NCBI RefSeq assembly: GCF_000025265.1
Contig: NC_013739.1
Span: 4,140,001-4,204,000, forward strand
Length of the DNA: 64,000 nucleotides
Direction: 5' to 3'
DNA from: Conexibacter woesei DSM 14684
GTDB taxonomy: Bacteria > Actinomycetota > Thermoleophilia > Solirubrobacterales > Solirubrobacteraceae
The notes under the pieces are model-generated. The model was given only the letters and a program-made list of their open reading frames with translations, made no database searches and was not told the origin of the DNA. Numbering within the stretch: position 1 is the first letter of the stretch; the number at the start of each line of letters is the position of its first letter. Both the position numbers and the translations under genes were made by a program. Of this stretch, positions 8,073 to 17,670 are shown in pieces.

Positions 8073-8181
8073 AGGGGGTGGTGAGAGTAGCAAAGGGCCC
8101 GGGTGGCGCGTCCCGCGGCGTCGGCGGCATCACCCACAACGCGCGCGCGAGGCGAGAACGTGTATCTTCGATGCGTTCCGT

Positions 8182-8265
<84 letters not shown>

Positions 8266-8269
8266 CTCT

Positions 8270-8293
8270 CGAAGGCCCGCTCCGGCGGGCCTT
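8270..8293 (+). terminator. Terminator of tRNA-Leu
   Basis: GAAGGCCCGC and GCGGGCCTTC arms around a TCCG loop, starting five bases after the mature tRNA end. Confidence 0.75.
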
Positions 8294-8442
8294 CGGCGTT
8301 CTCGCGTCCGGCGCCCCGGCGTAGTCGGGCCCGGCGCGTCGGGTTAACCCCAGGCCGGAACGCCCGCGAGCGCCATGGCGGATCCGCCGCCGACGCCCGA
8401 TCCTGAAGGCATGTTGCACGATCCGGCACTGAGGAACTCTCC

Positions 8443-9729
8443 ATGACAGACTCGACGCACGATGCACCGACGCTGTTCGACCCGCCGACGATGACGATGC
8501 GTCCGCTCGGCACGCAGTGGGTGCGCGACTTCGTCTTCCACAGCGCCGGCCTCGTGCTGAGCGTCGTCGGCTTCGTGCTGTGGGTCACCGCCGTCACCGT
8601 GAGCCTTTCGCTCGCGATCTTCGTGATCGGCTTCCTCGCCGCGCTCGGCTCCTTCTACCTCTTCCGCTGGTTCGCGCGGATAGAGCGCCGCCGTGCTGCG
8701 CTGATCCTCGACGAGCCGATCCCCGAGCAATATCGCGACGCGCCCCGCGGCAGCGGATGGTTCGACCGGCTCAAGTTCATGGCGAAGGATCCGGGCACCT
8801 GGAAGGACTTCGCCTGGACGTTCCTCTGCGGCACGCTCGGCTTCGGCATCTCGGTCCTCGCGCTGTCGCTGTGGGGCGCCGTCCTGTCGCTGATCACCCA
8901 GCCGCTCTGGTACTGGGCGCTGCCCGAGCCGTCCGACTGGGGCCTCTACGAGGTCACCAGCCTCCCGCTCGCACTGATGACGACGGTGTTCGGCATCCTG
9001 CTGATCCCGGTCGCCGGCTGGATCGGCCGTGGCCTCACTGTCGCCGAGCTGGCGATGATGCGGCCGCTGCTGCGGCCGAGCCGCAACGAGGCGCTCGAGG
9101 AGCGCGTCGAGGTGCTGACGACGACGCGCGCCGGTGCCGTCAGCGCGCAGGCCGCCGAGCTGCAGCGGATCGAGCGCGACCTCCACGACGGCGCGCAGGC
9201 GCGGCTCGTCGCGCTCGCGCTGAACCTCGGGATGGCGGAGGACAAGTTCGACAGCGACCCCGACCAGGCGCGCGAGCTGCTGGCGGAGGCACGCGGCGAG
9301 GCGAAGACCGCGCTGACCGAGCTGCGCGACCTCGCCCGCGGGATCCACCCGCCGATCCTCACCGATCGCGGTCTGGAGGCGGCCGTCACCGCGCTCGCCG
9401 CCCGCAGCCCGCTGTCGGTCACGATCGACGCCGAGGTCCCGGAGCGGCTGCCGCCGGCGGTCGAGGCCGCCGCCTACTTCGTCGTCGCCGAGGCGCTGGC
9501 GAACGCGACCAAGCACAGCCGCGCCCTGCGCGTGCTCGTGCGGCTGTGGGTCGAGCACGACCGGCTGGTCGTCGAGGTCGCCGACGACGGCGTCGGCGGC
9601 GCCGACGACGGCGGCACCGGACTGCTCGGGCTGCGCCGCCGCGTCGAGGCGCTCGACGGCGAGCTGCACGTCGTCAGCCCGCGCTCCGGCGGCACGACGC
9701 TGCACGCCGAGGTACCGTGCCAGACGTGA
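8443..9729 (+). CDS. NarL-family sensor histidine kinase
   Basis: A 428-residue membrane kinase. The N-terminal about 200 residues hold four hydrophobic segments (about 33-53, 55-75, 125-155, 175-197), a DUF1700/sensor-like membrane domain. The HisKA_3 dimerisation box follows, with His248 in RIERDLHDGAQARL. The HATPase_c domain shows N (EALANATKHS), G1 (VADDGVGGA) and G2 (GTGLLGLRRRVEAL) boxes. It is followed after 25 bp by its cognate response regulator. The signal is unknown; related systems often respond to envelope or antibiotic stress. Confidence 0.93.
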   Translation: MTDSTHDAPTLFDPPTMTMRPLGTQWVRDFVFHSAGLVLSVVGFVLWVTAVTVSLSLAIFVIGFLAALGSFYLFRWFARIERRRAALILDEPIPEQYRDAPRGSGWFDRLKFMAKDPGTWKDFAWTFLCGTLGFGISVLALSLWGAVLSLITQPLWYWALPEPSDWGLYEVTSLPLALMTTVFGILLIPVAGWIGRGLTVAELAMMRPLLRPSRNEALEERVEVLTTTRAGAVSAQAAELQRIERDLHDGAQARLVALALNLGMAEDKFDSDPDQARELLAEARGEAKTALTELRDLARGIHPPILTDRGLEAAVTALAARSPLSVTIDAEVPERLPPAVEAAAYFVVAEALANATKHSRALRVLVRLWVEHDRLVVEVADDGVGGADDGGTGLLGLRRRVEALDGELHVVSPRSGGTTLHAEVPCQT

Positions 9730-9754
9730 ACACGTCTGGACGGGAACGCGCCGC

Positions 9755-10399
9755 GTGCGCGTCGTAATCGCGGAGGACCTCGCGCTGCTGCGCGACGGGA
9801 TGATCCGGCTGCTGCGCGACAGCGGCCACGAAGTCGTCGCGGCGGTCGAGGACGGCGAGGCGCTCGTGCGTGCCGTCAGCGGGCACAAGCCGGACATCGC
9901 GGTCTGCGACGTCCGGCTGCCGCCGTCGTTCCGGGACGAGGGCGTGCGCGCCGCGCTGGAGGCGCGCAAGCGCGTCCCCGGCACCGCGATCCTGATCGTC
10001 TCCCAGTACGTCGAGGAGACGTACGCGACCGAGCTGCTGGCCGACGGCCAGGGCGGCGTCGGCTACCTGCTGAAGGACCGCATCGCCGACGTGCGCGAGT
10101 TCGTCGACGCGGTCGAGCGGGTCGCCGCCGGCGGCACCGCGATGGACCCCGAGGTCGTCGCGCAGCTCGTCACGCGCCGCGGCGACGACGGGCCGCTCGA
10201 CGACCTCACGCCGCGCGAGCGGGAGGTCCTGAAGCTGATGGCCGAGGGCCGCTCCAACGGCGCGATCGCCGCGTCGCTCGTCGTCACCGAAGGCGCGGTC
10301 GAGAAGCACATCTCGAACATCTTCGGAAAGCTCTCGCTGCCGGTCTCCGACACCGACCACCGGCGCGTCCTCGCGGTGCTCGCCTACCTTCAGGGCTGA
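9755..10399 (+). CDS. NarL/LuxR-family response regulator
   Basis: A 214-residue regulator starting at GTG 9755. The receiver domain has acidic residues near EDLALL, the phospho-acceptor Asp52 (AVCDVRLPP) and Lys near GYLLKDR. The LuxR HTH occupies about residues 147-205 (LTPREREVLKLMAEGRSN, EGAVEKHISNIFGKL). It forms a two-gene unit with the kinase immediately upstream. Its 3' end overlaps the convergent glycosyltransferase gene by 10 bp, leaving no room for a separate terminator. Confidence 0.95.
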   Translation: MRVVIAEDLALLRDGMIRLLRDSGHEVVAAVEDGEALVRAVSGHKPDIAVCDVRLPPSFRDEGVRAALEARKRVPGTAILIVSQYVEETYATELLADGQGGVGYLLKDRIADVREFVDAVERVAAGGTAMDPEVVAQLVTRRGDDGPLDDLTPREREVLKLMAEGRSNGAIAASLVVTEGAVEKHISNIFGKLSLPVSDTDHRRVLAVLAYLQG

Positions 10400-11415
10400 C
10401 GGCGCGCCGCGCGCCGCTCGACGGCCTCCGTCAGCACCGCCTCCCAGCGGTCGACGGCGCTGCCGATCGTCTGCGTCTTGGCCCACGCGCGCGCCTTGCG
10501 GCCGAGCCGCCCGCGTGCGAAGCGATGGCGGACGAGGTCGTCGAGCGCGTCGAACCAGCCGTCATCGGGCACGAGCCGGCCGCCCTGCGCCTCCCCCATC
10601 CCCGCGTACGGCCCTATCGGCGACGCGAGCCACGGCGTCCCGGCCGCGCCGTACTCCTTCAGCTTCACGTTCGAGCGCGTGCGGTTGAACGGGATGTCCG
10701 CGAGCGGCGCGATGCCGACGTCCCATCCGCCGATGTGCTCCGACAGCCGCTCGAACGGGACCTCGGCGCTGTGGCGGTAGCGGTCGGCGGGCAGCCCGAG
10801 GTCGAGTCCGAGGCTCTCGACCCGCACCTGCGGATGGGCGTCGAGCAGGCGGCGCAGCGTCTCGACGACCGGGATCCGCGGCAGCTCGGAGCCGTGCTCG
10901 AGGCCGGCCGTCCAGCCGATCACGACACCGTCGTGGCCGCGCCGGCGCGCGCCGGGCGCCTTCGGCGACAGGTGGTTGTCGATCACCGCGGTGCGCTCGA
11001 CCCCGGCGCTGCGGTAGCGCTCCGCAAGCGGCGCGGTGGAGGTCGTGACGACGTCCGCCTCGCGCGCGGTTCTGACCGTCGAGGCGAAGATCCGCTGCGC
11101 GTGGAGCCCGCCCGCGGATCTGTAGTACGGGCTCTCTCTCGGCAGCGTGCTGAGGTCGTCGTCGGTGTCCCAGACGAACGCGGCGCCGCGTTGCACCGCG
11201 GTCAGGACGCCCTTCAGCTCATGCGGCTCCAGGACGCGGTAGGCGAGCACGACGTCGCAGCCGCGCAGCAGCTCCGGACGCGAGCGCGCCTCGGATCTCG
11301 ACAGGCCCTCGGTCGCGTGGACGACCTCGTGCCCGCGCGCGCTCAGCGCCTCCAGCGGGATCAGGTGCCGGTAGTGCGCGTTGACCTTCCATTCGCAGAT
11401 CGCCCCGATGCGCAT
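10390..11415 (-). CDS. GT-B family glycosyltransferase (group 1)
   Basis: A 341-residue cytosolic glycosyltransferase. The N-terminal Rossmann half opens with IGAICEW and carries DVVLAYR. The C-terminal half has the nucleotide-sugar region VIGWTAG and the E-x7-E-like segment SNVKLKEYGAAGTPWLASPIG. AFVWDTDDDLS is typical of a subset acting on cell-surface glycans. No export signal and no glycan cluster around it, so donor and acceptor are unknown. It is convergent with the response regulator. Confidence 0.8.
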   Translation of the reverse strand: MRIGAICEWKVNAHYRHLIPLEALSARGHEVVHATEGLSRSEARSRPELLRGCDVVLAYRVLEPHELKGVLTAVQRGAAFVWDTDDDLSTLPRESPYYRSAGGLHAQRIFASTVRTAREADVVTTSTAPLAERYRSAGVERTAVIDNHLSPKAPGARRRGHDGVVIGWTAGLEHGSELPRIPVVETLRRLLDAHPQVRVESLGLDLGLPADRYRHSAEVPFERLSEHIGGWDVGIAPLADIPFNRTRSNVKLKEYGAAGTPWLASPIGPYAGMGEAQGGRLVPDDGWFDALDDLVRHRFARGRLGRKARAWAKTQTIGSAVDRWEAVLTEAVERRAARRQP

Positions 11416-11464
11416 GCTCTGCGCAGCATGCCTGAGCGCGCCGCCGCGCGTGACGGTTCCAGTG

Positions 11465-12409
11465 CTACGCGAGCAGCCGCGCGGCGATCAGCTCCAGCGC
11501 CGCATCGTCCTCGAACAGGTTGTGCTGGAGCATCGCGTGCACGACGCCGGCGTCGCGGTACTCGTCGAGCCGTGCGGCGATCTCGTCCGGCGTGCCGACG
11601 AGCCACGTCTGCGACAGCTCCGCGAGGGCCGCCTCGACGTCGGCGTCCTCGCGGCCGGTCGCGACGAGGATCCGCTGCGCGCGTGCCAGCAGCTCGTCAC
11701 GGTCACGGCCGACGACGAAGCCGGTCATCAGCGACAGCGTCAGCGACGCCGGGTCGCGGCCGGCCGCCACGCACGCATCGTCGAGCGCGGCGCGGATCTC
11801 GCGGCAGCTCGCCGGCGAGGCGTAGACGGTGTTGTAGTCGTCCGCCCAGCGCGCGGCGAGCGCCATGCCGCGCGGTCTGCCCTTGCCGCCGATCCGCAGC
11901 AGCGGGCGCGGGTCCTGCAACGGCCGGAAGCGTGCCTCCAGCTGCTCGATCGCGTAGTGCGCGCCGTGGAACGAGAACGGCTCGCCGGCCCACGTGCGCG
12001 TGACGATCTCCAGCTGCTCCTCGAGCACGTCGAAGCGCTCGCGCGCGGGCCGGAACGGGAAGCCGTAGCGCCGGTGCTCGATCTCCAGCCAGCCGGCGCC
12101 GAGCCCCAGCTCGGCGCGGCCTCTGGAGATGTGGTCGGCCGTCACGACCAGCTTCGCCAGCACCGACGGATGACGGAACGACGCCGGCGAGACGATCGTG
12201 CCGAGGCGGATCCGTCTCGTGACCGCGGCCAGCGCGCAGATCGTCCCCCACGCGTCGAGCGAGCCGCGCTCGCTGCGGCCGGCGACCGAGAGGTAGTGGT
12301 CGGAGCGGAACAGCCCCATGTAGCCAAGCCGCTCCACCGTCTCGGCGAGCGCTGTCCAGTGCGGCCAGGTGACGTCCTCCTGGCCTTCGATCATGACCGA
12401 GAGCAGCAT
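11465..12409 (-). CDS. LLM-class F420-dependent oxidoreductase
   Basis: A 314-residue TIM-barrel flavin/F420 oxidoreductase of the luciferase-like monooxygenase family. Diagnostic segments are LGYMGLFRSDHYLS, RIRLGTIVSPASFRHP and RAELGLGAGWLEIEHRRYGFPF. Length and the absence of an FMN-specific loop fit the F420-using actinobacterial branch. The substrate cannot be read from the sequence. It is in the same orientation as the glycosyltransferase but 49 bp away, with no evidence of a shared pathway. Confidence 0.88.
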   Translation of the reverse strand: MLLSVMIEGQEDVTWPHWTALAETVERLGYMGLFRSDHYLSVAGRSERGSLDAWGTICALAAVTRRIRLGTIVSPASFRHPSVLAKLVVTADHISRGRAELGLGAGWLEIEHRRYGFPFRPARERFDVLEEQLEIVTRTWAGEPFSFHGAHYAIEQLEARFRPLQDPRPLLRIGGKGRPRGMALAARWADDYNTVYASPASCREIRAALDDACVAAGRDPASLTLSLMTGFVVGRDRDELLARAQRILVATGREDADVEAALAELSQTWLVGTPDEIAARLDEYRDAGVVHAMLQHNLFEDDAALELIAARLLA

Positions 12410-12502
12410 CCCCGCAACCTACCCGCTCGCGCGATTCGCGTTTCGATCCGCGCGCGAGCGGCGACGAACCGAGAGCGGACATCCCTTGCAGGAGGCGATC
12501 GC

Positions 12503-13072
12503 ATGAAGCTCGGCTTGTTGCTCGTACGCACGCTCCTCGGCGGCCTGATGATCGGCCACGGGACGCAGAAGCTGTTCGGCTGGTTCGGCGGCCACGGGCC
12601 GGACGCCACGGGCCAGTACTTCGAGGGCCTGGGACTCGTGCCGGGCAGACGGAACGCGCTCGCGGCGGGCGCGTCGGAGGCCGGCGGCGGCGCGCTGCTC
12701 GCGCTCGGGCTCTGCACGCCGCTGGCCGGCGCCGGGCTGACGGGCGCGATGACGACGGCGATCGCGACCGTGCACGCCCCGAGAGGCCCGTGGGCGAGCA
12801 ACGGCGGGTGGGAGTACAACGCGGTCGTGATCGCGACGGTCTTCGCCGTCGTCGATGCCGGTCCGGGCGCGCTCTCGCTCGACGCTGTGCGCGGGCGCGA
12901 GCGCTGGGGCAGCGGCTGGGCGCTCGCGCAGCTCGGCGCCGGGATGGCCGGCTCGGCGGTCGCGATCGCGCAGGGCCGCCGCAACGCCGCCGCGCGGCAG
13001 GCCGCCGCCGAGCCGGCGCCTCCGGCCGACGCGGCCGCGTCAGATGCGCCCGACGCCCCCGACGCGAGATAG
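12503..13072 (+). CDS. DoxX-family membrane protein
   Basis: A 189-residue integral membrane protein. The family hallmark GLLLVRTLLGGLMIGHGTQK is followed by LFGWFGG, and four hydrophobic segments follow within the first 145 residues. The tail (about 150-189) is Ala/Pro/Asp-rich and probably disordered. AGGAGG sits seven bases before the ATG. DoxX proteins are often linked to redox or thiol homeostasis, but no partner is adjacent here. Confidence 0.88.
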   Translation: MKLGLLLVRTLLGGLMIGHGTQKLFGWFGGHGPDATGQYFEGLGLVPGRRNALAAGASEAGGGALLALGLCTPLAGAGLTGAMTTAIATVHAPRGPWASNGGWEYNAVVIATVFAVVDAGPGALSLDAVRGRERWGSGWALAQLGAGMAGSAVAIAQGRRNAAARQAAAEPAPPADAAASDAPDAPDAR

Positions 13073-13078
13073 TTCGAA

Positions 13079-13124
13079 GTTCGTCGAACGAAGCTGCTAG
13101 CGTCTTGTTCGACAAGTTTCGAAC
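13079..13124 (+). promoter_or_regulatory. Two GTTCG palindromes upstream of a small gene
   Basis: GTTCG-T-CGAAC (13079-13089) and GTTCGA-N6-TCGAAC (13107-13124) lie between the doxX stop and the ATG at 13137. Perfect symmetry in both, 28-35 bp apart, suggests operators for a dimeric repressor. The half-sites point opposite to the usual actinobacterial LexA box (GAAC-N4-GTTC). Confidence 0.45.
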
Positions 13125-13136
13125 CAAGGAGGGCCC

Positions 13137-13328
13137 ATGACCACGACTGCGATCGCCACAGGCGCAACGACGCGCCACGACCGCGCAGCACTCGGCGTCA
13201 TCGCCACGTACCTGCACGAGCTGACCGCGCACGGCCAGCCACGTGAGCGCGACGAGGACGCCGAGCGCGACGCGCGCTTCACCACAGAGGACGCGCTCGC
13301 CGGCCGGGCCGCGAGCTCCGACCGCTAG
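13137..13328 (+). CDS. Small hypothetical protein (63 aa)
   Basis: It starts at an ATG preceded by AAGGAGGG at ideal spacing. The composition is strongly charged in the second half (RERDEDAERDARF), with an Ala/Thr-rich start and a short helical core (LGVIATYLHELTAHG). No family recognised. It has its own palindrome-rich upstream region, which argues for a real, regulated gene. It overlaps the end of convergent glpD by four bases. Confidence 0.6.
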   Translation: MTTTAIATGATTRHDRAALGVIATYLHELTAHGQPRERDEDAERDARFTTEDALAGRAASSDR

Positions 13329-14956
13329 ACCCGCTCGGCGCGCGGGCGCAGCAGGTCGACCTGCGCGCGGAAGCGGGCCGCCTCGTTCGCGGCGCGCTCG
13401 TCGCTCCAGCCGACGTGGCGGACCGCGATCTCGGCCGCGGCGTCGACCGCGTTGAGGCCGACCTCGGAGCCGAAGCCGACCATCGTGCGCCGCTGCAGCA
13501 CGTCGGCGAGCGTCTCCGCCAGCTCGGTCCGCAGCGAGAACGCGACCTCGGCGCCGATCGCGCCGGTGTCGTGGTCGAACGGCTCGCGCAGGTCCGGGTG
13601 GCCGTCGGCGTAGTCGAGCACCTCGGCCGCGCGCGTGCCGTAGATCCGCAGCAGGCGGTCGGCCGTCTCGCGCGGCAGCCCGCTCGTCGCGTGGAAGCGG
13701 GCGCGGAACTCGTCGAACGGGTACGCCGTGCCGCCGGGCAGCGGAATCTGGTGCGTGCGGCACTTGCCGGCCTTGCGCTCCAGCTTCTTGACCGCCGCGT
13801 CGATGACCTCCTCGGCCAGCTGCCGGTACGTCGTGATCTTGCCGCCGACGATCGACAGCAGTCCCTCGACGCCCGGCGCGTGGTCGTGGATCACGTGGCT
13901 GCGCGTGATCGACCCCTCCTCGCCCTCCGGCGCCGACGGCAGCGGCCGCACGCCCGCGTACGTGTAGAGGACCTTGTCGACGCTGAGCCCGGCCTCCGGG
14001 ATCAGCTTGTTCGTCTCCGAGATCAGATAGGCGATCTCGTCATCGGTCGCCGCGACGGTGTCGAGGTCTCCCTCGAAGCGGGAGTCGGTCGTCCCGATCA
14101 GGTAGAGGCCGTTCCACGGCACGACGAAGTACGGACGGCCGTCCTCGACGGCTTCCGCGTAGACCGCCTCGCGCGGCGCGCCGGGGAACGCCTCGACGAC
14201 CATGTGGCTGCCCTTCGTGCCGCCGATCATGCGTTGGTCGGGCGCCTCGATCCCGCCCAGCACGCGGTCGACCCACGGGCCGGCGGCGTTGACGATCACG
14301 CTCGCGTGCGCGGTGTAGGAGCGGTCGTGCAGCTCGTCGTGGAGGCCGACGCCGGTGACCCGCCCGGCGCCGCCGCGCTGGAGCTCGGTCACGCGCATGT
14401 ACGGCAGCACGACCGCGCCGAGCCGGCGCGCGTCGAGCGCGTTCTCCAGTGACAGCCGCTCGGGATACTCGGCCTGCGCGTCGTAGTAGGCGGCGGCGCC
14501 GCGCAGCCCTTCGCGGCGCAGGCCCGGTTCGCGCTGCAGCGCCTCTCCGCGGTTGAGCATCCGGTGGCGCTGCATCGACTTGTCGAGCGACAGCGCGTCG
14601 TAGGCCATCATGCCCATCCGGATCATCTTCGTCCCGCGCTTGTGCTCCTCGTAGATCGGCAGCAGGAACGACAGCGGGTGGACGAGGTGCGGGGCGATGT
14701 GCAGCAGCACCTCCCGCTCGCGCAGCGACTCGCGCACGAGCGGCAGCTCGCGGTGCTCCAGATAGCGGAGTCCGCCGTGCACCAGGCGCGTCGAGCGGCT
14801 CGTCGTGCCGGCGCCGATGTCCCACTTGTCGACGAGCAGCACGCTGAGCCCGCGCAGCGCCGCATCACGCGCGATGCCGGAGCCGTTGATGCCGGCGCCG
14901 ATCACGATCACGTCGAACGGGCGCTCGAACGCCGTATCGGGCAAAGGGTTGCGCAT
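13325..14956 (-). CDS. glpD: Glycerol-3-phosphate dehydrogenase (FAD)
   Basis: A 543-residue flavoprotein oxidising sn-glycerol-3-phosphate to dihydroxyacetone phosphate at the membrane, feeding electrons to quinone. The FAD-binding motif VIVIGAGINGSGIARDAA is at the N-terminus, followed by TSRSTRLVHGGLRYLE (family signature). TYAGVRPLPSAPEGEE and LLSIVGGKITTYRQLAEE are in the C-terminal half, with the usual alpha-helical cap at the end. It is transcribed away from glpF with only 57 bp between the starts, so both are likely controlled from one short divergent promoter. No glpR-type regulator is visible nearby. Confidence 0.95.
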   Translation of the reverse strand: MRNPLPDTAFERPFDVIVIGAGINGSGIARDAALRGLSVLLVDKWDIGAGTTSRSTRLVHGGLRYLEHRELPLVRESLREREVLLHIAPHLVHPLSFLLPIYEEHKRGTKMIRMGMMAYDALSLDKSMQRHRMLNRGEALQREPGLRREGLRGAAAYYDAQAEYPERLSLENALDARRLGAVVLPYMRVTELQRGGAGRVTGVGLHDELHDRSYTAHASVIVNAAGPWVDRVLGGIEAPDQRMIGGTKGSHMVVEAFPGAPREAVYAEAVEDGRPYFVVPWNGLYLIGTTDSRFEGDLDTVAATDDEIAYLISETNKLIPEAGLSVDKVLYTYAGVRPLPSAPEGEEGSITRSHVIHDHAPGVEGLLSIVGGKITTYRQLAEEVIDAAVKKLERKAGKCRTHQIPLPGGTAYPFDEFRARFHATSGLPRETADRLLRIYGTRAAEVLDYADGHPDLREPFDHDTGAIGAEVAFSLRTELAETLADVLQRRTMVGFGSEVGLNAVDAAAEIAVRHVGWSDERAANEAARFRAQVDLLRPRAERV

Positions 14957-15013
14957 GGTGTGAGTCTTCTTAGCAGGGCTTTGCAGAAGGTGCGAACGGG
15001 GTATGCGAAAAGC

Positions 15014-16030
15014 ATGTCCGCCACACAGCCAGCGCCCAAGCCTGGCGGGACATCGCGGTTTGGCCCCGACGCAGCTTGGCGGCGCTCTCTCTGGGGTGAC
15101 GTGCTCGGCGAGTTCGCCGGCACATTCATCCTCATTCTCCTTGGTGTCGGCTCCGTTGCGATGGCGGTAGCGGCACTTCCCGAGTCGGGACGCGGGCAGT
15201 TCGACACCGCCTCCTGGCTCATCATCGCGTTTGGATGGGGTTTCGGCGTCACCTTCGGCGTGTACGTCGCCGGCGGCGTCACCGGAGCCCACCTCAATCC
15301 GGCGGTGACGCTCGCGTTCGCGCTCAAGCGCGGCTTCGCGTGGGCGAAGGTCCCGTGGTACATGCTCGCCCAGCTCGCCGGCGCGTTCGTCGCCGCGTTC
15401 CTGCTCTACGAGCTGTACGGAGCGTCGATAGATTCGCTCGAACGCGCGAGAGACATCGTGCGCGGCACACCCGAGTCCGTCGGCACGTTCTCGATCTTCG
15501 CGACCTTCCCGGCCGGCTACTTCGGCACCTGGTGGGGTCCGTTCTTCGACCAGGTCGTCGGCACCGCGATGCTCGTCTTCGCGATCTTCGCGCTCGTCGA
15601 CAACGCCAACCAGCCGCCGAAGTCGAACCTCGCGCCGGTGGTCGTCGGCTTCGTCGTCGTGGCGATCGGCCTCTCGATCGGCGCCAACGCCGGCTACGCG
15701 ATCAACCCGGCCCGCGACCTCGGCCCGCGTCTCGTGACCTGGATCGAAGGCTGGAAGACGATCGCGGTCCCAGGCGACTACGGCAACATCAACAGCTACA
15801 TGTGGATCCCGATCGTCGGACCCTTCGTCGGCGGTGCGATCGGCGCCTTCCTCTACGACTTCTTCATCGGCGACGTGCTGAAGTCGCGCGGCGTCCCCGA
15901 GGACACGAGCGTCGAGGAGGAAGGGACGACGGAGGTCGAGCAGGGCGGCCGTGGCGCGACCGCCGCCGCCGACGCCGGCTACGTCGCACGCGACCGACCC
16001 GGAGACACCCCACCCGGGAGGGCTCCGTGA
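15014..16030 (+). CDS. glpF: Glycerol uptake facilitator (aquaglyceroporin)
   Basis: A 338-residue MIP-family channel. The two half-helix NPA motifs are present ([10 protein letters not shown] and [13 protein letters not shown]), separated by the expected three membrane segments. GINxARD-type Asp in the second motif and overall length fit glycerol rather than water channels. The N-terminal about 25 and C-terminal about 45 residues are hydrophilic extensions rich in Glu and Gly. It is the first gene of the plus-strand operon; its TGA overlaps the GTG of dhaK. Confidence 0.93.
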   Translation: MSATQPAPKPGGTSRFGPDAAWRRSLWGDVLGEFAGTFILILLGVGSVAMAVAALPESGRGQFDTASWLIIAFGWGFGVTFGVYVAGGVTGAHLNPAVTLAFALKRGFAWAKVPWYMLAQLAGAFVAAFLLYELYGASIDSLERARDIVRGTPESVGTFSIFATFPAGYFGTWWGPFFDQVVGTAMLVFAIFALVDNANQPPKSNLAPVVVGFVVVAIGLSIGANAGYAINPARDLGPRLVTWIEGWKTIAVPGDYGNINSYMWIPIVGPFVGGAIGAFLYDFFIGDVLKSRGVPEDTSVEEEGTTEVEQGGRGATAAADAGYVARDRPGDTPPGRAP

Positions 16031-17028
16031 AGAAGCTCATCAACGACCCGGAGGCCGTCGTCCACGAGGCGCTGGAAGGCATCGCGCTCGCGCACGGCGA
16101 CCGCCTCCGCGTGTCGTTCGAACCCGCCTACGTCGTGCGCGCCGACGCTCCCGTGAGAGGGAAGGTCGGCGTGCTGTCCGGCGGCGGCAGCGGCCACGAG
16201 CCGATGCACGGCGGCTTCGTCGGCCCCGGCATGCTCGACGTCGCCTGCCCCGGCGCCGTCTTCACCTCCCCCACCCCCGACCAGATGCTCGCCGCCACGC
16301 AGGCGGTCGACGGTGGCGCCGGCGTGCTGCACATCGTCAAGAACTACACCGGCGACGTGATGAACTTCGAGACCGCCGCCGAGCTGGCGGTCGCGGAGGG
16401 CGTCGAGGTCGAGGCGGTGATCATCGACGACGACGTCGCCGTGCAGGACTCGACCTACACCGCCGGCCGCCGCGGCGTCGGCGCGACCGTGCTCGCGGAG
16501 AAGATCTGCGGCGCGGCCGCCGAGGCGGGGCGCCCGCTCGGCGACGTGGCGGCGCTGTGCCGCCGCGTCGACGACCAGTCGCGCTCGATGGGGATGGCGC
16601 TGACGTCGTGCGTCGTCCCCCACGTCGGCACGCCGACGTTCGAGCTGGCCGAGGACGAGATGGAGATCGGGATCGGCATCCACGGCGAGCCCGGTCGCGA
16701 GCGGATGAAGCTCGAAGCGGCCGACGCGATCGTCGCGCGGCTGGTCGAGCCGATCGTGACCGACCTGCCGTTCGGCTCCGGCGACGGCGTGCTCGCGTTC
16801 GTCAACGGGATGGGCGGCACGCCGCTGATCGAGCTGTACATCGTCTACCGCCGGGTCGCGCAGCTGCTCGGCGAACGCGGCATCCGGATCGAGCGCTCGC
16901 TCGTCGGCAACTACATCACCTCGCTGGAGATGGCCGGCTGCTCGGTGACGCTGCTCAAGCTCGACCACGAGCTGACGTCGCTGTGGGACGCGCCGGTCAA
17001 CACCCCGGCGCTGCGGTGGGGCGCGTAG
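16027..17028 (+). CDS. dhaK: Dihydroxyacetone kinase subunit DhaK
   Basis: The 333-residue substrate-binding subunit of PTS-dependent dihydroxyacetone kinase. [16 protein letters not shown] is the conserved N-terminal loop, and His219 in [10 protein letters not shown] is the residue that binds dihydroxyacetone covalently. It starts at GTG 16027, overlapping the glpF stop by four bases (GTGA). It pairs with DhaL immediately downstream and with the fused phosphotransferase at 19238, which supplies phosphate from PEP. Confidence 0.95.
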   Translation: MKKLINDPEAVVHEALEGIALAHGDRLRVSFEPAYVVRADAPVRGKVGVLSGGGSGHEPMHGGFVGPGMLDVACPGAVFTSPTPDQMLAATQAVDGGAGVLHIVKNYTGDVMNFETAAELAVAEGVEVEAVIIDDDVAVQDSTYTAGRRGVGATVLAEKICGAAAEAGRPLGDVAALCRRVDDQSRSMGMALTSCVVPHVGTPTFELAEDEMEIGIGIHGEPGRERMKLEAADAIVARLVEPIVTDLPFGSGDGVLAFVNGMGGTPLIELYIVYRRVAQLLGERGIRIERSLVGNYITSLEMAGCSVTLLKLDHELTSLWDAPVNTPALRWGA

Positions 17029-17658
17029 ATGGCCGTGCAGGAGTGGGTGAAGCTCAGCGCCGCCCGTCTCGAGCAGCACCGCGACCGCCTCAACCGGCTC
17101 GACGCCGACATCGGCGACGGCGACCACGGCGCGAACATGGCGCGTGGCTTCGCCGCCGCCGCGGCGAGACTCGACGGTGCGCCGTCCGACCAGCCGGCGA
17201 TGGAGCTGAGAGCGGTCGGGATGACGCTGCTCTCGACGGTCGGCGGCGCGGCCGGCCCGCTCTACGGCTCGTTCTTCATCGGGATGGCGACCGCGCTCAG
17301 AGACGCCGGTGCCTCGTTGGACGCTGCGGCGTGGGCGCGTGCGCTGGAGGCCGGCGCCGCCGGCGTCCAGAGACGCGGCAAGGCGGAGCCCGGCGACAAG
17401 ACGATGGTCGACGCGCTGCTGCCGGCGCGCGACGCGCTCGCGACGGCGGCGGCCGACGGCGCCTCGCTGGCCGAGGCGCTGAGAGCGGCGGCGAGCGCCG
17501 CCGACGCCGGCGCGGACGCGACGATCCCGCTGCTCGCCAGAAAGGGGCGCGCCAGCTACCTTGGCGAGCGGAGCGTCGGACACCTTGACCCGGGCGCCGT
17601 CTCCTCGGCGCTGCTGCTGCGAACGGCGGCGGATGCCTGGGGCGAATCGACCGAATGA
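17029..17658 (+). CDS. dhaL: Dihydroxyacetone kinase subunit DhaL
   Basis: The 209-residue ADP-binding subunit. The metal-binding Asp cluster LDADIGDGDHGANM holds two Mg2+ ions on a permanently bound ADP, which is rephosphorylated by DhaM. GGAAGPLYGSFF and KAEPGDKTMVDALLPA are further family signatures. The start codon follows the dhaK stop directly, so expression is coupled and a 1:1 ratio is expected. Several Arg codons are AGA. Confidence 0.95.
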   Translation: MAVQEWVKLSAARLEQHRDRLNRLDADIGDGDHGANMARGFAAAAARLDGAPSDQPAMELRAVGMTLLSTVGGAAGPLYGSFFIGMATALRDAGASLDAAAWARALEAGAAGVQRRGKAEPGDKTMVDALLPARDALATAAADGASLAEALRAAASAADAGADATIPLLARKGRASYLGERSVGHLDPGAVSSALLLRTAADAWGESTE

Positions 17659-17670
17659 GGAGACCACCGC

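Noticed and set aside
13079-13124. A LexA (SOS) box
   Set aside because: The actinobacterial box is GAAC-N4-GTTC; here half-sites face the other way with spacers of one and six bases.
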